From positions 2,161,038-2,225,037 of the forward strand of contig NZ_LFZV01000001.1 in NCBI RefSeq assembly GCF_001183965.1: a stretch of 64,000 nucleotides of DNA. The letters run 5' to 3'. The position numbers were made by a program, and so were the translations under genes. Of this stretch, positions 11,423 to 21,626 are shown piece after piece. Position 1 is the first letter of the stretch, and each line of letters begins with the position of its first letter. The notes below the pieces were generated by a model. That model saw only the letters and a list, made by a program, of their open reading frames with translations, had not been told where the DNA came from and made no database searches. The DNA is from Bacillus sp. FJAT-27916. GTDB taxonomy: Bacteria; Bacillota; Bacilli; Bacillales; Pradoshiaceae.

Positions 11423-12423
11423 AGGCAAAATTCCTGAAGGAGCGTCTAAGCTGGATCCTCTTGATTGTCGCAGTGCAGGGACTTATCCTTTTGATTGCCT
11501 GGCTTGATCATTCCATTCCCATTACACCTGTGCTGTACGCTGTTTTCTTAACAACGATTCTCTCTCTTGCCTTTCTCTGCTTCCGCTATATAAAGGAGAC
11601 GAAGTTTTATCAGGAGTTGGATAATTGGACAGCCGATCTTGATACGGACACGCTCCCGACACCAACGAGTCCATTTGAGAGAATAGTTGCGGATACACTC
11701 ATTCAGCAGACCACTTCGCTTCGGAATGAGACATATGAGAATACAGCCCTGCTTGAATATGAAAAGGATGATTTGCTGGCATGGATTCATGAGGTGAAGA
11801 CCCCGCTTACGGCGATGAAGCTGATTATCGACCGTACCGAGGATGAGGAGATGAAGGCTCAGCTCATGTACGAATGGCTTAGGATTCATTTATTACTTGA
11901 TACACAGCTCCATCAGAAGCGGATGCCCTTCATGCATAATGATCTCTACATTGAGCAGGTCAGCTTGAAGCCGCTAATGATTCAGGAGATTAAGATGCTA
12001 CAGTCCTGGTGCCTGCAAAAAGGCATTGGCTTTGATTTAGAACTTGAGGCTGATGTCGTCTTAACGGATGCCAAATGGGCCGCCTTTATCATCCGCCAGC
12101 TGTTAACCAATGCCGTCAAATACAGTGAGCAGGATGAGATTCGCTTGAAAAGCTTTCGGGATGACAGTCACACATATGTGCAAATCATTGACAATGGACG
12201 CGGAATTGACCCGAAGGACCTGCCCCGTATCTTCGACAAAGGCTTCACATCAACAACGGAGCATCAAGATCGTTCCTCAAGCGGAATGGGGCTTTATTTA
12301 ACGAAGCAGGCAGCCCTTGCCCTGCACATCAAGATCAGCGTGGAATCAACACTTGGGGAAGGCACGGCCTTCACGCTCCGCTTCCCGAAACGAAATGAAT
12401 TTGAGTCCGTGATAAGTGTGTGA
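11419..12423 (+). CDS. BceS-type intramembrane-sensing histidine kinase
   Basis: 334 residues. Two transmembrane helices (residues ~12-30 and ~36-56) are separated by only a few residues, so there is almost no external sensor domain; this is the mark of kinases that sense through a partner BceAB-type transporter. Phospho-acceptor His124 in WIHEVKTPLTAMKL, then the ATPase core: N box LLTNAVKYS, G1 DNGRGI, F box IFDKGF, G2 GMGLYL. It overlaps the response regulator by four bases. The gene stop codon is part of the palindrome that probably controls the next operon. Confidence 0.88.
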   Translation: MKAKFLKERLSWILLIVAVQGLILLIAWLDHSIPITPVLYAVFLTTILSLAFLCFRYIKETKFYQELDNWTADLDTDTLPTPTSPFERIVADTLIQQTTSLRNETYENTALLEYEKDDLLAWIHEVKTPLTAMKLIIDRTEDEEMKAQLMYEWLRIHLLLDTQLHQKRMPFMHNDLYIEQVSLKPLMIQEIKMLQSWCLQKGIGFDLELEADVVLTDAKWAAFIIRQLLTNAVKYSEQDEIRLKSFRDDSHTYVQIIDNGRGIDPKDLPRIFDKGFTSTTEHQDRSSSGMGLYLTKQAALALHIKISVESTLGEGTAFTLRFPKRNEFESVISV

Positions 12424-12435
12424 CAATAATGTCAC
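12420..12435 (+). promoter_or_regulatory. Probable BceR-type operator, copy 1
   Basis: Perfect palindrome GTGACAATAATGTCAC, i.e. TGACA-N4-TGTCA, which fits the TNACA-N4-TGTAA type of site I recall for BceR-like regulators. It overlaps the kinase stop codon and ends 88 bases before the first ABC gene. An identical 16-mer precedes the second ABC operon, and the match continues: 12420-12468 and 15325-15373 differ at only three of 49 bases. Confidence 0.7.
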
Positions 12436-12523
12436 ATGCTTTTCTTGTTTGTTCGCTAAATAGCAGGAATCCTTTCTGCCATTATTCTAGACTAATAATA
12501 AGAACGAAAGGAGTGAACGACTG

Positions 12524-13279
12524 ATGAATATTCTTGAAGCAGTTAAGATTCACAAATACTACGGGAATAAATTTAATAAGCAGGAAGTATTAAAAGGCAT
12601 TGACCTCACGATTCAAAAGGGTGAGTTCATTGGGATTATGGGTGCTTCCGGCTCCGGGAAAACAACCCTGCTCAATGTACTGTCATCCATTGATAAAGCA
12701 AGCCGAGGGTCCATCCTGATTGAAGGGCAGGAGCTGACGAAAATGTCCGAGCGCAAGATAGCCCAGTTCCGCATGAATCATTTAGGTTTCATCTTTCAGG
12801 ACTATCACCTGCTTGACACATTGACCGTGAAGGAAAATATCCTTCTCCCCCTCTCTGTCCAAAAGGTGAATAAGAAAGAGGCCGAACAGAAATTCAATGA
12901 AATCGCTGAAACATTAGGCATACTTGAGGTCCAGAATAAATATCCAAATGAAATCTCTGGCGGGCAAAAACAGCGTACCGCTGCTGCTAGAGCGTTCATC
13001 CATGAGCCTAGCATCATTTTCGCCGATGAGCCGACGGGTGCGCTTGATTCGAAATCTGCCTCCGATCTGCTCGGGAAATTGGGCCAGCTCAATGAACAGC
13101 TCGGTGCAACCATCGTCATGGTCACTCATGATCCGCTTGCAGCAAGCTATTGCAGCCGTGTCATTTTCATTAAGGACGGACAAATTTATACACAGCTGAA
13201 TAAAGGCGAGGAAGACCGTCAAACCTTCTTCAAGGCCCTCATGAAAACGCAGGGCATTGTGGGCGGTGTTCAAGTATGA
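12524..13279 (+). CDS. BceA-type ABC transporter ATPase, module 1
   Basis: 251 residues: Walker A GASGSGKT near residues 39-46, Q-loop [11 protein letters not shown], signature [14 protein letters not shown], Walker [15 protein letters not shown] and H-loop VMVTHD. This is the MacB/FtsE-like ATPase class. With the overlapping permease gene (ATGA) it forms a BceAB-type module that removes cell-wall-targeting peptides from their lipid targets and signals to the BceS kinase. AAAGGAG lies upstream of the ATG. It is close to a paralogue encoded 2.9 kb downstream. Confidence 0.9.
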   Translation: MNILEAVKIHKYYGNKFNKQEVLKGIDLTIQKGEFIGIMGASGSGKTTLLNVLSSIDKASRGSILIEGQELTKMSERKIAQFRMNHLGFIFQDYHLLDTLTVKENILLPLSVQKVNKKEAEQKFNEIAETLGILEVQNKYPNEISGGQKQRTAAARAFIHEPSIIFADEPTGALDSKSASDLLGKLGQLNEQLGATIVMVTHDPLAASYCSRVIFIKDGQIYTQLNKGEEDRQTFFKALMKTQGIVGGVQV

Positions 13280-15216
13280 GTGTCAATTCTCTCATCTGGC
13301 GCAGCCTGAAGAAAAATCTTAAAAACTATTATCTATACATTTTTGCCCTTGTCTTTAGTGTCGCTTTGTATTTTTCATTCGTTACCTTACAGTACGATCC
13401 ATCGATGGACCCGATGAAAGGGACCATTAAGGGGGAAGCGTCCATCCGGTCAGCCTCCATTCTCTTGATTGCGATCGTGACGATCTTTCTTGTGTATGCC
13501 AATAATATCTTCATGAAAAGACGCAGCAAGGAAATCGCCATGTATCAATTAGTTGGGATGAATAAGTCGAAGGTATTCACGATTTTGAACACCGAAAATA
13601 GTATTCTCTATTTCGGCTCTTTATTGGCGGGAATTTTCGTAGGATTTTCCTTCTCGAAATTATTGATGCTCATTCTTATCAGAATCACCAATGTCGACAA
13701 CTTAGCGAAACTGAATTTCTCAACAGAAGCCCTTATTCAAACGGCTGCGGTGTTTATCGGAATATTCCTGATTACGATGCTTGTCAATTACTTCTTCATT
13801 AAGCGAAAAGGCATCCTGGATCTATTCCATACGGTCTCCTCAACCGAAATGAAGACAAAAAAGATTTCTGTTTGGGAGGTATTGATTGGGCTGCTTGGCC
13901 TCCTTCTGATCATCACGGGCTATTATGTCTCCTCCATGCTGTTTGATGGAGATTTCGGCACAATCAATGAGTTGTTTATGGCCATGATTTTTATCCTAGC
14001 TTCCGTCATTATTGGAACATACTTTTTCTATAAGGGTTCTATCCGCTTCTTATTCAACCTGATACGCAGGAAGAAGAATGGCTATCTAACCATTCAGGAT
14101 GTGCTCTCCCTTTCATCCATTATGTTCCGGATGAAATCAAACGCCATGCTCTTAACGGTCATCACGACGGTATCGGCTTTGTCCATCGGGCTGCTTTCTT
14201 TAAGCTATATCGCCTATTACTCCGTTGAGAAGCAGGCCGAGCGAAATGTGACAGCAGACTTTTCAATCGCCAACACGAAGGAAGTACCTTTGTTTGAAGA
14301 CGCCCTGCAGGAGAAGAAGATTGGCTACGAGGAGAAAAAAGTTAATGTGATTCAAGTGTATACTGACCTCGAAGATATTACGGCAAAAAGCTTTGAAGAA
14401 GTCAACTACACGACTGATCATATGCCTATGCCACTAGTAAGTGACACAGCCATTGATGGGTTGAATTTGAAGCCGGACGAAATCAAGTTTACTGGCTATA
14501 GTGACATGATCGCCACGCTTGTTCAATTTAAGGATTCAGGCACGGTTCAACTAGAAAGTCCAGACGGCCATATTCCTTTAACCTATGTGGGTATTGATAA
14601 GAAACCGATTGTTTCCTCCTACTTTACAGGCGGAGGAATGCCGGTCATGATTGTGGAAGAGTCCGTGTATGAGAAGCTAGCCAAGAAACCAGACCCATCC
14701 ATTCAATTGGAATCATCCGTTCATACGGGGATTACGATTAAAAATGAAGCCAATCTGGAAAAGGCGAATGAGGTCTTCTTGGAAACGGTCGACAGTGACA
14801 TGAACGATTCCCGCTATCAACAAATTCTGGATCAAAAAAACATTATGGGATTATTGTTCTTTGTCGTCGCGTTCCTAGGACTCACCTTCCTGATTACCTC
14901 CGGCTGCATCCTTTATTTCAAGCAAATGGATGAAGGCGAAGAAGAGCTGCCAAACTATACGATTTTGCGCAAGCTCGGCTTCACGGAAGGTGATTTACTA
15001 AAAGGCATCATTGCCAAGCAAATCTTCAACTTCGGCATCCCGTTGTTTATCGGTCTATGCCACGGCTATTTCGCCGTGCAATCCGGCTGGTTCTTCTTCG
15101 GATCTGACCTATGGACACCGATGCTGATTGTGATGGTTCTATATACAGGCCTCTACTCCATATTCGGCATTCTATCCGTGCTGTACTACAAGAAATTAAT
15201 TAAGAAGGCCCTTTAA
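13276..15216 (+). CDS. BceB-type ABC transporter permease, module 1
   Basis: 646 residues. Pattern of BceB permeases: one N-terminal helix, three helices of an FtsX-type domain (~55-170), a further set near 195-300, a large extracellular domain of about 200 residues between helices 7 and 8 (~320-520), and a final FtsX-type trio. The external domain is thought to bind the peptide antibiotic or its lipid complex. The most conserved parts versus its paralogue are the membrane domains and the C-terminus ([23 protein letters not shown]); the external domain differs most. Ends before a terminator. Confidence 0.88.
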   Translation: MSVNSLIWRSLKKNLKNYYLYIFALVFSVALYFSFVTLQYDPSMDPMKGTIKGEASIRSASILLIAIVTIFLVYANNIFMKRRSKEIAMYQLVGMNKSKVFTILNTENSILYFGSLLAGIFVGFSFSKLLMLILIRITNVDNLAKLNFSTEALIQTAAVFIGIFLITMLVNYFFIKRKGILDLFHTVSSTEMKTKKISVWEVLIGLLGLLLIITGYYVSSMLFDGDFGTINELFMAMIFILASVIIGTYFFYKGSIRFLFNLIRRKKNGYLTIQDVLSLSSIMFRMKSNAMLLTVITTVSALSIGLLSLSYIAYYSVEKQAERNVTADFSIANTKEVPLFEDALQEKKIGYEEKKVNVIQVYTDLEDITAKSFEEVNYTTDHMPMPLVSDTAIDGLNLKPDEIKFTGYSDMIATLVQFKDSGTVQLESPDGHIPLTYVGIDKKPIVSSYFTGGGMPVMIVEESVYEKLAKKPDPSIQLESSVHTGITIKNEANLEKANEVFLETVDSDMNDSRYQQILDQKNIMGLLFFVVAFLGLTFLITSGCILYFKQMDEGEEELPNYTILRKLGFTEGDLLKGIIAKQIFNFGIPLFIGLCHGYFAVQSGWFFFGSDLWTPMLIVMVLYTGLYSIFGILSVLYYKKLIKKAL

Positions 15217-15221
15217 TCCTT

Positions 15222-15258
15222 AGCAGTCTCCAGTCATTCAATGGCTGGAGGCTTTTTT
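15222..15258 (+). terminator. Terminator between the two ABC modules
   Basis: CTCCAG (15228-15233) and CTGGAG (15245-15250) form a stem followed by GC and seven T residues. It separates module 1 from the promoter region of module 2. Confidence 0.75.
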
Positions 15259-15324
15259 TATTCTATGTGCGCTCACGAGGATGAATGAGCCTCCCCTTCC
15301 CCCTACATTGGTCGTTTGATTCGA

Positions 15325-15340
15325 GTGACAATAATGTCAC
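15325..15340 (+). promoter_or_regulatory. Probable BceR-type operator, copy 2
   Basis: Second copy of GTGACAATAATGTCAC, 90 bases before the second ABC gene. The preceding terminator and this site make module 2 a separately controlled operon under, presumably, the same response regulator. Confidence 0.7.
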
Positions 15341-15430
15341 ATGCTTTTCTTATTTGTTCGCCAAATAACAGGAGGTTAACCAGAATATTCCTGTACACTT
15401 GTATTAATCGATAAAAGGAGTGACGGACAG

Positions 15431-16186
15431 ATGAATATATTAGAGGCAGTAAAAGTTCATAAAATATATGGCAATAAGTTTAATAAACAGGAAGTGTTAC
15501 AGGGCGTGGATTTAACCATTGCTAAGGGAGAGTTTATCGGCATCATGGGAGCCTCCGGTTCAGGGAAGACCACCCTTCTTAATGTCCTATCCTCCATTGA
15601 TAAGGCAAGCCGTGGAATCATTTATATCGAAGGACAAGAAATGACGAAAATGAAGGACAAGAAACTGGCCCAGTTCCGCATGAATCATTTAGGCTTTATC
15701 TTTCAAGACTATCATCTGCTAGATACCTTAACCGTCAAGGAGAATATCCTCCTCCCCCTCTCTGTTCAGAAGGCAAACAAAAAAGAGGCTGAGCGCCGAT
15801 TCAAGGAAATAGCCGAGACTCTTGGCATAAACGATATCAAGGATAAATACCCGAATGAAATATCTGGAGGACAGAAGCAGCGAACGGCCGCTGCCAGAGC
15901 CTTCATCCATGAACCAAGTATCATCTTTGCGGATGAACCAACAGGTGCCTTAGACTCCAAATCAGCGTCAGACCTGCTGCACAAACTCGGCCAGCTGAAC
16001 GACGAGCTTAAAGCGACCATCGTCATGGTCACCCATGACCCGCTTGCGGCAAGCTATTGTAGCCGCGTCATCTTTATTAAGGACGGACAGATTTATACGC
16101 AGTTGAACAAGGGGGATGAGAATCGACAGCAATTCTTCAAGGATCTGATGAAAACACAAGGAATTCTAGGCGGTGTTCAAGTATGA
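15431..16186 (+). CDS. BceA-type ABC transporter ATPase, module 2
   Basis: 251 residues and nearly the same sequence as the module 1 ATPase, with all ABC motifs intact ([38 protein letters not shown]). Differences are scattered, for example [14 protein letters not shown] where module 1 has [14 protein letters not shown], so this is an old tandem duplication and not an assembly repeat. AAAGGAG precedes the ATG, and the stop overlaps the permease start. Confidence 0.9.
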   Translation: MNILEAVKVHKIYGNKFNKQEVLQGVDLTIAKGEFIGIMGASGSGKTTLLNVLSSIDKASRGIIYIEGQEMTKMKDKKLAQFRMNHLGFIFQDYHLLDTLTVKENILLPLSVQKANKKEAERRFKEIAETLGINDIKDKYPNEISGGQKQRTAAARAFIHEPSIIFADEPTGALDSKSASDLLHKLGQLNDELKATIVMVTHDPLAASYCSRVIFIKDGQIYTQLNKGDENRQQFFKDLMKTQGILGGVQV

Positions 16187-18126
16187 GCATTGGCAAGCTG
16201 ATTAGGCAAAGCCTTAAAAAGAATCTGAAAAATTACTATCTGTACGTGTTTGCTCTCGTATTCAGTTCGGCTCTTTATTTCTCCTTTGTCACACTCCAAT
16301 ACGATCCTGCCATGGATGAGGTAGAAGGCGGCATTAAAGGGGGCTCGGCCATTCTTACAGGCTCCATCCTGCTGATTGCTATCGTTGCCGTATTTCTAGC
16401 CTATGCGAATAATCTTTTCATGAAAAGGCGCAGCAAAGAAATTGCCTTATACCAATTAGTCGGAATGAACAAGCAGAAGGTCTTTTGGATCCTCTCTTCC
16501 GAAAACAGCATTCTCTATTTCAGCTCCTTAATTGGGGGGATCTTCCTCGGCTTTGCCTCCTCTAAATTATTGCTGCTGATCTTACTTAATATTACAGGAA
16601 CAGAGGACATTGCTTCCTTGAGGTTTTCCAGTGCTGCCCTTATCCAGACGCTCATCATCTTTTTCGGGATTTTCCTGTTTACCTTATTGATTAATTTTTT
16701 CTATATCAAGAGAAAAGGCATTCTAGCCTTATTCCATACGGAAACAACCACAGAGATGAAAGCAGGGAAAATCTCTCTATGGGAAATCCTGATGGGACTT
16801 ATCGGAATCTCGTTCATTACTGGTGGTTATTATGTATCGTCTAAGCTATTCGGGGGAGACTTCCAAACAGCCAATGAATTTTTGCTTGGGATGGTCTTTA
16901 TTCTTACCTCAGTCATTCTCGGGACTTACTTCTTCTATAAGGGCTCTATCCGCTTCCTCTTCAATCTTGTACGGAAAAAGAAGAATGGCTATCTAACCAT
17001 CAATGATGTCCTGTCCTTGTCTTCCATCATGTTTCGTATGAAGTCAAATGCACTCTTGCTGACCATCATCACGACCGTTTCTGCCCTTGCCATCGCCCTC
17101 TTATCGTTAAGCTATATTTCGTATTATTCGATTGAAAAGAGCGCTCAGGATAGAGTGGCGGCTGATTTTTCCTTTGCAAACCAGGATGATTATGAAACAT
17201 TCATCAATCTTTTAACAGAAAATCAAATCGCTTACTCCGAGAAACAAATTAAAGTCATCCATGTCTACGCAGATCTAAGCGATATCGTAAACGGCAGTTT
17301 TTTTGAAGTAATGGACTATAATCCAAACCGTAAAACCATACCCGTCGCAAGTGAAACAGCCGTGGAAGGCTTAAATTTAGCCAAGGATGAGGTCATCATG
17401 GCTGGATTCAGTGATGCAAATGCCAGCCTTTATCAATTTAATGAAGCAGGTACGTTAATCCTTGAAGGGCCAAATGGCTCAATGAAGCAAACCTTGGCGG
17501 GATTGAAGAAAGAATCTCTTGTTTCCAGTTATTTCACTATTGATATGCCTCTAGCTCTCATCGACCAGACCGTTTTTAACGAGATTGCTGAGAATCCTGA
17601 TTCCTCTATCCAGCAGGAAGCTACTATCTTTACGGGTATTACGATTAATCATGAAGCCAATCTCAAGAAAGCGAATGACCTGTTCATGGAGCTCCCGGAT
17701 AAAGAATACATGAATGACTCCCGCCCACAGCTTGTCCATGATATGAAAAACACGATGGGCTTGATGCTCTTTATTGTTGCCTTCCTCGGGCTCACGTTCT
17801 TGATTACATCCGGATGTATTCTTTATTTCAAGCAAATGGATGAAGGAGAAGAAGAGCTGCCGAACTACACAATCCTGCGCAAGCTCGGTTTCACGGAAGG
17901 CGATTTATTAAAAGGTGTCATTGCCAAGCAAATCTTCAATTTCGGCATCCCGCTGATCATTGGCCTTTCCCATGGCTATTTTGCCGTTCAGTCCGGCTGG
18001 TTCTTATTCGGAACTGAGCTATGGACACCAATGCTGATTGTCATGGTTCTTTACACCGTTCTTTACTCAATATTCGGCCTTCTCTCTGTGCTCTACTACA
18101 AGAATTTGATAAAGAAGGCCCTATAA
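16183..18126 (+). CDS. BceB-type ABC transporter permease, module 2
   Basis: 647 residues with the same architecture as the module 1 permease: ten predicted helices and one large extracellular domain. The membrane parts align closely with module 1 ([24 protein letters not shown]), while the external domain (~320-525) is clearly diverged, which suggests a different or shifted peptide specificity. It has no kinase of its own nearby, so it most likely shares the upstream BceRS system. A terminator follows directly. Confidence 0.88.
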   Translation: MSIGKLIRQSLKKNLKNYYLYVFALVFSSALYFSFVTLQYDPAMDEVEGGIKGGSAILTGSILLIAIVAVFLAYANNLFMKRRSKEIALYQLVGMNKQKVFWILSSENSILYFSSLIGGIFLGFASSKLLLLILLNITGTEDIASLRFSSAALIQTLIIFFGIFLFTLLINFFYIKRKGILALFHTETTTEMKAGKISLWEILMGLIGISFITGGYYVSSKLFGGDFQTANEFLLGMVFILTSVILGTYFFYKGSIRFLFNLVRKKKNGYLTINDVLSLSSIMFRMKSNALLLTIITTVSALAIALLSLSYISYYSIEKSAQDRVAADFSFANQDDYETFINLLTENQIAYSEKQIKVIHVYADLSDIVNGSFFEVMDYNPNRKTIPVASETAVEGLNLAKDEVIMAGFSDANASLYQFNEAGTLILEGPNGSMKQTLAGLKKESLVSSYFTIDMPLALIDQTVFNEIAENPDSSIQQEATIFTGITINHEANLKKANDLFMELPDKEYMNDSRPQLVHDMKNTMGLMLFIVAFLGLTFLITSGCILYFKQMDEGEEELPNYTILRKLGFTEGDLLKGVIAKQIFNFGIPLIIGLSHGYFAVQSGWFLFGTELWTPMLIVMVLYTVLYSIFGLLSVLYYKNLIKKAL

Positions 18127-18130
18127 AAAC

Positions 18131-18168
18131 CAAGGCTCCAGCTGTTAAAACCTGGAGCCTTTATTTCT
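18131..18168 (+). terminator. Terminator of ABC module 2
   Basis: AGGCTCCAG (18133-18141) and CTGGAGCCT (18152-18160), followed by TTTATTTC. The T-run overlaps the end of the convergent membrane-protein gene. Confidence 0.8.
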
Positions 18169-18715
18169 GTCTATGTATGCTTCGAACAGCCCTGATAATC
18201 TCACTTTTTGGTATCTCCGGGTATTTAGCCTGGATTCTTTTCACACAATCTGTCCAGCTCTCCTCCTGCAGAAGACGCTGAATATCTGCCTCAACCTCCG
18301 GAGGTAATCCCCTTCCTTCCTCCTCATCCATCTCTATGTTCTCTAAGAAAAGACCTGTCACCCCATGAATAATGGTAATCACCACTTTCATCAGCAAAGA
18401 AATTTCTATTCCATCCATAAAGAAATCAAGCATGCTCAATACGATCAACGTTCCGCCCCATTCCAGCAATGTACGAAGGAATGTATTGGTATAAAACGCT
18501 TTATATCGGTCCTTCACAGCATTTAACAAGGAATCTATCCATGTACCGACGCCTATATCAATCATGCAAAACAAGATGAGAAATAATAGCAAATATGGGA
18601 TTGAGGCGTAATCCTGCCCTGTGAAATGAATAAGGAACGCATACATGATTCCTGCTGGGGCAAAGATGGCGAGCAGAATCATAAATACCGAAATGATGGC
18701 CAGTAGATTTTTCAC
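18161..18715 (-). CDS. Four-helix membrane protein of unknown function
   Basis: 184 residues from GTG with AGGGGGAG upstream. Four hydrophobic stretches are visible at about residues 3-28, 38-62, 82-100 and 108-126, followed by a soluble acidic and helical tail of ~55 residues. The four-helix layout resembles YrvL-type membrane regulators of Bacillus, but I see no motif that proves it. It converges on the second ABC operon. Confidence 0.6.
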   Translation of the reverse strand: MKNLLAIISVFMILLAIFAPAGIMYAFLIHFTGQDYASIPYLLLFLILFCMIDIGVGTWIDSLLNAVKDRYKAFYTNTFLRTLLEWGGTLIVLSMLDFFMDGIEISLLMKVVITIIHGVTGLFLENIEMDEEEGRGLPPEVEADIQRLLQEESWTDCVKRIQAKYPEIPKSEIIRAVRSIHRQK

Positions 18716-18769
18716 GATACTCCCCCTTTTTCAAGTAGGTTAGACAAAGAACAATCTTGATAAAACAAT

Positions 18770-18799
18770 AAATAAAAAAGACTCTTCTATAAGAGTCAC
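18770..18799 (-). terminator. Terminator of the PIN toxin operon
   Basis: Read on the minus strand, GACTCTT and AAGAGTC arms (18780-18786, 18791-18797) with a 4-base loop run into TTTTTTATT. It lies about 60 bases after the PIN-domain gene stop. Confidence 0.75.
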
Positions 18800-18856
18800 T
18801 TCTGAAAATCTATCTATCTTATAAAATTTGTATGTAATATATTGTTGTCATTCATT

Positions 18857-19300
18857 CTAACTCTCCTTATATACTTTAAGAAAATCAGAAGTATTAACAA
18901 CATGAAATGATTGACCATCTATATCAAACATCCCACTCCTATAATCATTGGATACTAAAAAATCAGCCTCATAAACGAACGCACACTTAACAAACATTAA
19001 ATCGGTTTTATCTTTAATTTTATCTATATCCGGCATCTGGCTTATATTAGCCGAGCTGCCATAATAAAAGAGCTTAGAGATATCTGACATAAAAGATAAA
19101 CGATCTTGCTCTTTTCGTATAAAATTCCTCGCAAAATTTTTTGAGACATACATAAGTTCTCCAATTGAATCTTGAGAAAAACCAATATATATTTTTCGTT
19201 TCTTCACTAATTTTAGGATTGTTTGACAATCTTCATCCCCATAAAACCACCCATGGATAAATACATTCGTGTCTAAAACAACTTTATATCTTTTAGTCAT
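18857..19300 (-). CDS. PIN-domain protein, probable toxin nuclease
   Basis: 147 residues matching the putative toxin PIN family. The acidic active-site set is complete: Asp10 in VVLDTNVFI, Glu48 in SIGELMYVS, Asp100 in DKTDLMFVKCA and Asp119 in LVSNDYRS. PIN proteins cut RNA in a metal-dependent way. The ATG is one base after the stop of a 45-codon ORF (TGATATG), and AAGGTG within that ORF acts as its ribosome site, so the two are translationally coupled in the usual antitoxin-toxin order. Codon use is more AT-rich than in neighbouring genes, consistent with transfer. Confidence 0.75.
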   Translation of the reverse strand: MTKRYKVVLDTNVFIHGWFYGDEDCQTILKLVKKRKIYIGFSQDSIGELMYVSKNFARNFIRKEQDRLSFMSDISKLFYYGSSANISQMPDIDKIKDKTDLMFVKCAFVYEADFLVSNDYRSGMFDIDGQSFHVVNTSDFLKVYKES

Positions 19301-19301
19301 A

Positions 19302-19439
19302 TCACCTTCTATGATAGTTCAATGCTTTTTCAATTTCCCTTTTCGTTAATCCTTGTTCTTTAATCGTTTTATTAATAATGTCTTGAATATTCTCCATAAA
19401 ATCAAGCGTTTTTTCTTTATCTTGAATTTGAGTACCCAT
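19302..19439 (-). CDS. Small ORF, likely antitoxin of the PIN toxin
   Basis: 45 residues, beginning MGTQIQDKEKTLDFMENI and ending with EREI-like KREIEKALNYHRR. A strong AAGGAGG lies eight bases before the ATG at 19439; another in-frame ATG seven codons earlier lacks one. The protein is charged and probably helical. Its place directly before, and coupled to, the PIN gene makes it the likely antitoxin, but it is shorter than most and I do not recognise its family. Confidence 0.6.
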   Translation of the reverse strand: MGTQIQDKEKTLDFMENIQDIINKTIKEQGLTKREIEKALNYHRR

Positions 19440-19582
19440 TTCTTTGTCCTCCTTTTTCATACATATCACCCCCACATCTCTTTATCTTTGGTAATATGTA
19501 TATTTTCTATACCCCAATGGTAGCATCGAAATGTTAAATTTTGGAGTTTTACTTTTCGACAATATTCCCTCTGATAAAAATA

Positions 19583-19618
19583 AAAACCACTCTTCTGTTC
19601 AATCAGAAAAGTGGTTTT
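19583..19618 (-). terminator. Bidirectional-looking terminator after yneF
   Basis: Arms of 15 bases, 19583-19597 and 19604-19618, pair with one mismatch and a 6-base loop. Read on the minus strand it runs into TTTTTATTTTTATC, ideal for the yneF transcript. Confidence 0.8.
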
Positions 19619-19724
19619 ATCATTTCAGTCATGAAAGTTCACGAGGTTATTGCCTGAAAATCTTTTATGTAAAAGACGATCATTAACCTAGTTTGATGGA
19701 TTCATGCATAGAACGAACAAAGAA

Positions 19725-19940
19725 TTATTTCCCTTGTTGCTTGTTCATCGCATTCATCATTTGATTTACTTTCTTTTGGGAAGGTTTCATTCCCATTTGT
19801 GTCATCATCATCTTAATCATTTGCTCATTAATTGGCGGGTTTTTCTTTAGGTAGTCCATCATGTATTTACGTGCGATGAAGAATCCTAAAGCTACACCAG
19901 CAAGCAAGGCAATGATTCCTGTTAGAATATAGTATAACAT
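19725..19940 (-). CDS. yneF: YneF, UPF0154 membrane protein
   Basis: 71 residues: one N-terminal transmembrane helix ([25 protein letters not shown]) and a basic, methionine-rich tail with [23 protein letters not shown], which is the signature of the UPF0154/YneF family. Function unknown. In B. subtilis the gene lies next to sirA in the lexA-tkt neighbourhood, as here. Confidence 0.92.
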   Translation of the reverse strand: MLYYILTGIIALLAGVALGFFIARKYMMDYLKKNPPINEQMIKMMMTQMGMKPSQKKVNQMMNAMNKQQGK

Positions 19941-20104
19941 AATCCTTAATAACCTCCTCCGTGCTGTCTAACAGACATTATTAAACCAAGAGTAATAATA
20001 CCATATGTGGGGTGATATTTCTATCAGATTTTGGCGTATTATGCTGTTATCGCTTGAAAAGTAGCAATTTTAAAGCTAGAGAGGAAAGGTTATGGCTTCC
20101 ATGC

Positions 20105-20557
20105 TCAAGAAAGAATGAATTTCGGCTGCTTGATTGGTCTGAGCCATGCACAGCGTCCTTCCCCTGTGTCGAGTGCGAGGAAGTATGGATTCCATTGCCT
20201 GAGCCATTCAAAGAAAATCGTCTCACTCTCATAGCTTCCTGAAGCGTGCAGAATCAATGAGTGGTTCCGGTAGCCGAGAGAGGCTTCACTGAACGCTCCA
20301 TTTCTATTCTTACGGATATAATATACCCCGTTTTCTTCAAAACATCCTTGTTTACTTTTGATTTTTTCATTCATATAAGAGTTGAACAGATTGGCAGGGA
20401 TTCGTTTTGTCACACACATAATCTGCCGGCGGAGAATTCGCTTGTCATCCCCTTCAGCTTCCTCAAAATCCTGGAATAAGTTATAAAACATATATTCACG
20501 GCCATAAAAATGATTGGCGAATTGGTTTTCAATTAAATAAATAATATATGTGCGCAT
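20105..20557 (-). CDS. sirA: Sporulation inhibitor of replication SirA
   Basis: 150 residues. The start MRTYIIYLIENQFANHFYGREYMFYNLFQDF and the end ETIFFEWLRQWNPYFLALDTGEGRCAWLRPIKQPKF match SirA (YneE), a small protein that binds domain I of DnaA and blocks new rounds of replication in cells entering sporulation. ATG at 20557 has AGGAGGGACAGT upstream. Its presence indicates a spore-former. In B. subtilis sirA directly follows tkt; here about 3.7 kb is inserted. Confidence 0.9.
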   Translation of the reverse strand: MRTYIIYLIENQFANHFYGREYMFYNLFQDFEEAEGDDKRILRRQIMCVTKRIPANLFNSYMNEKIKSKQGCFEENGVYYIRKNRNGAFSEASLGYRNHSLILHASGSYESETIFFEWLRQWNPYFLALDTGEGRCAWLRPIKQPKFILS

Positions 20558-20743
20558 ACTGTCCCTCCTATTCCTTTGCATCTATTATAGACAAAATAGT
20601 ATACATTTTCTGTAAAAATCTGATGCAGATAACCTCTAATTTTGTCGAAAGGATGAATTTTGCTTGCATTTGCTCCAATTAGGTCAAAAGTTTGACGGTT
20701 GTCTCCTTTTTAAAGCATATGTTTAGGGAAAACTGAAAGATTA

Positions 20744-21190
20744 TCAAAAAGAAAGAGTAAGATTAATAGCTCCATTCGTCATCTCATAACTCTTAATGTG
20801 ACCAACGGGCACTTTTTTGACGATATCCCATGAATTAAAATCAATTTTTACCGTACGTTCACTGTATTGCGCAAAAGGCGGTTTATGGAATAATCGTGAA
20901 TTAATCATATTTATATCAACCGGCTTTACTCGAATTAACTCAAACAGGATGATTCTCTTTTCCATATGAATGGGCTTTAAAGCTACTTCAAAGGCTATAT
21001 CCTTCCTAATTAAACCTTTCTTCATCTCAGTTGTCCCTCTAATAACCAAATTCTCAGAGGATATTTCTACCTTAATATCCTTAAGCTCTGGCTGCCTTTT
21101 AATCAGCTGTTCTAGCATCACCGGCTTAATAGGGATCGTCACCCCATCTCTTCCTATTTCCTTCCATTTGTTACGGAGTTTATCGAACAT
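20744..21190 (-). CDS. Protein of unknown function
   Basis: 148 residues from ATG 21190, with GAGGTG nine bases upstream; a GTG four codons earlier is possible. No transmembrane segment or signal peptide is seen. The body alternates short hydrophobic and polar strands (IKVEISSENLVIRGTTEMKKGLIRKDIAFEVALKPI) and suggests a beta-rich fold, vaguely like lipid-binding beta-sandwich proteins. I do not recognise the family. It stands between sirA and a decayed regulator region. Confidence 0.55.
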   Translation of the reverse strand: MFDKLRNKWKEIGRDGVTIPIKPVMLEQLIKRQPELKDIKVEISSENLVIRGTTEMKKGLIRKDIAFEVALKPIHMEKRIILFELIRVKPVDINMINSRLFHKPPFAQYSERTVKIDFNSWDIVKKVPVGHIKSYEMTNGAINLTLSF

Positions 21191-21394
21191 GCATCTGTTC
21201 ACCTCAACCTATCTTTGTTTAGGATGTATACCCTCTAAATAACTGAGGAATGTCTGCCATTTCTCTTGTTTTCCTCTAGTGATTTATGCTATATTTCCCA
21301 ACTTAATGACTATTTTCGTAAATCTGACTTTCCTTGTAATCCATATACAAATGGGGTTTGAATGGAAGTACACTCTGTGGTAGTCGGGAGCATC

Positions 21395-21626
21395 ATGGGG
21401 AAATTCAGTTAAATCAGCACGCATAAAAGCTGGGATAACTCAAGCTAAACTAGCGGAAGCTGCGGGCATAACGAGACAGACTGTAGGCCTGAACGAAAAG
21501 GGGGCATATCACCCTCCCTTGAAATTATGCCTGCTCATATGCTATGCAGTTAACGCCACAATAGGTGAACTTTTTTGGGTAGATGAGGAGGATTCAGAAA
21601 GAAGAAAATACAGGATGAACGGCTGA
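21395..21626 (+). pseudogene. Frameshifted XRE-family helix-turn-helix regulator
   Basis: From about 21412 the frame reads SARIKAGITQAKLAEAAG, then ITRQTVGLNEKGAYHPPLK, LCLLICYAVNATIGELFWVDEE, a full Cro/CI-type helix-turn-helix protein of the compact Bacillus type. The only good start, ATG at 21395 with GGGAG upstream, is out of frame: it meets TAA after five codons. Removing one base from the GGGGAAA run (21397-21403) would restore MGNSVKSARIKAG. So it is a start-proximal single-base frameshift, or a sequencing error. Two residues usually conserved (IEKG, NPS) are also changed (NEKG, HPP). Confidence 0.7.

Noticed and set aside
12524..18126. Tandem ABC genes as an assembly duplication
   Set aside because: The two copies differ throughout, most in the permease external domain, and have different intergenic sequences; this is true paralogy.
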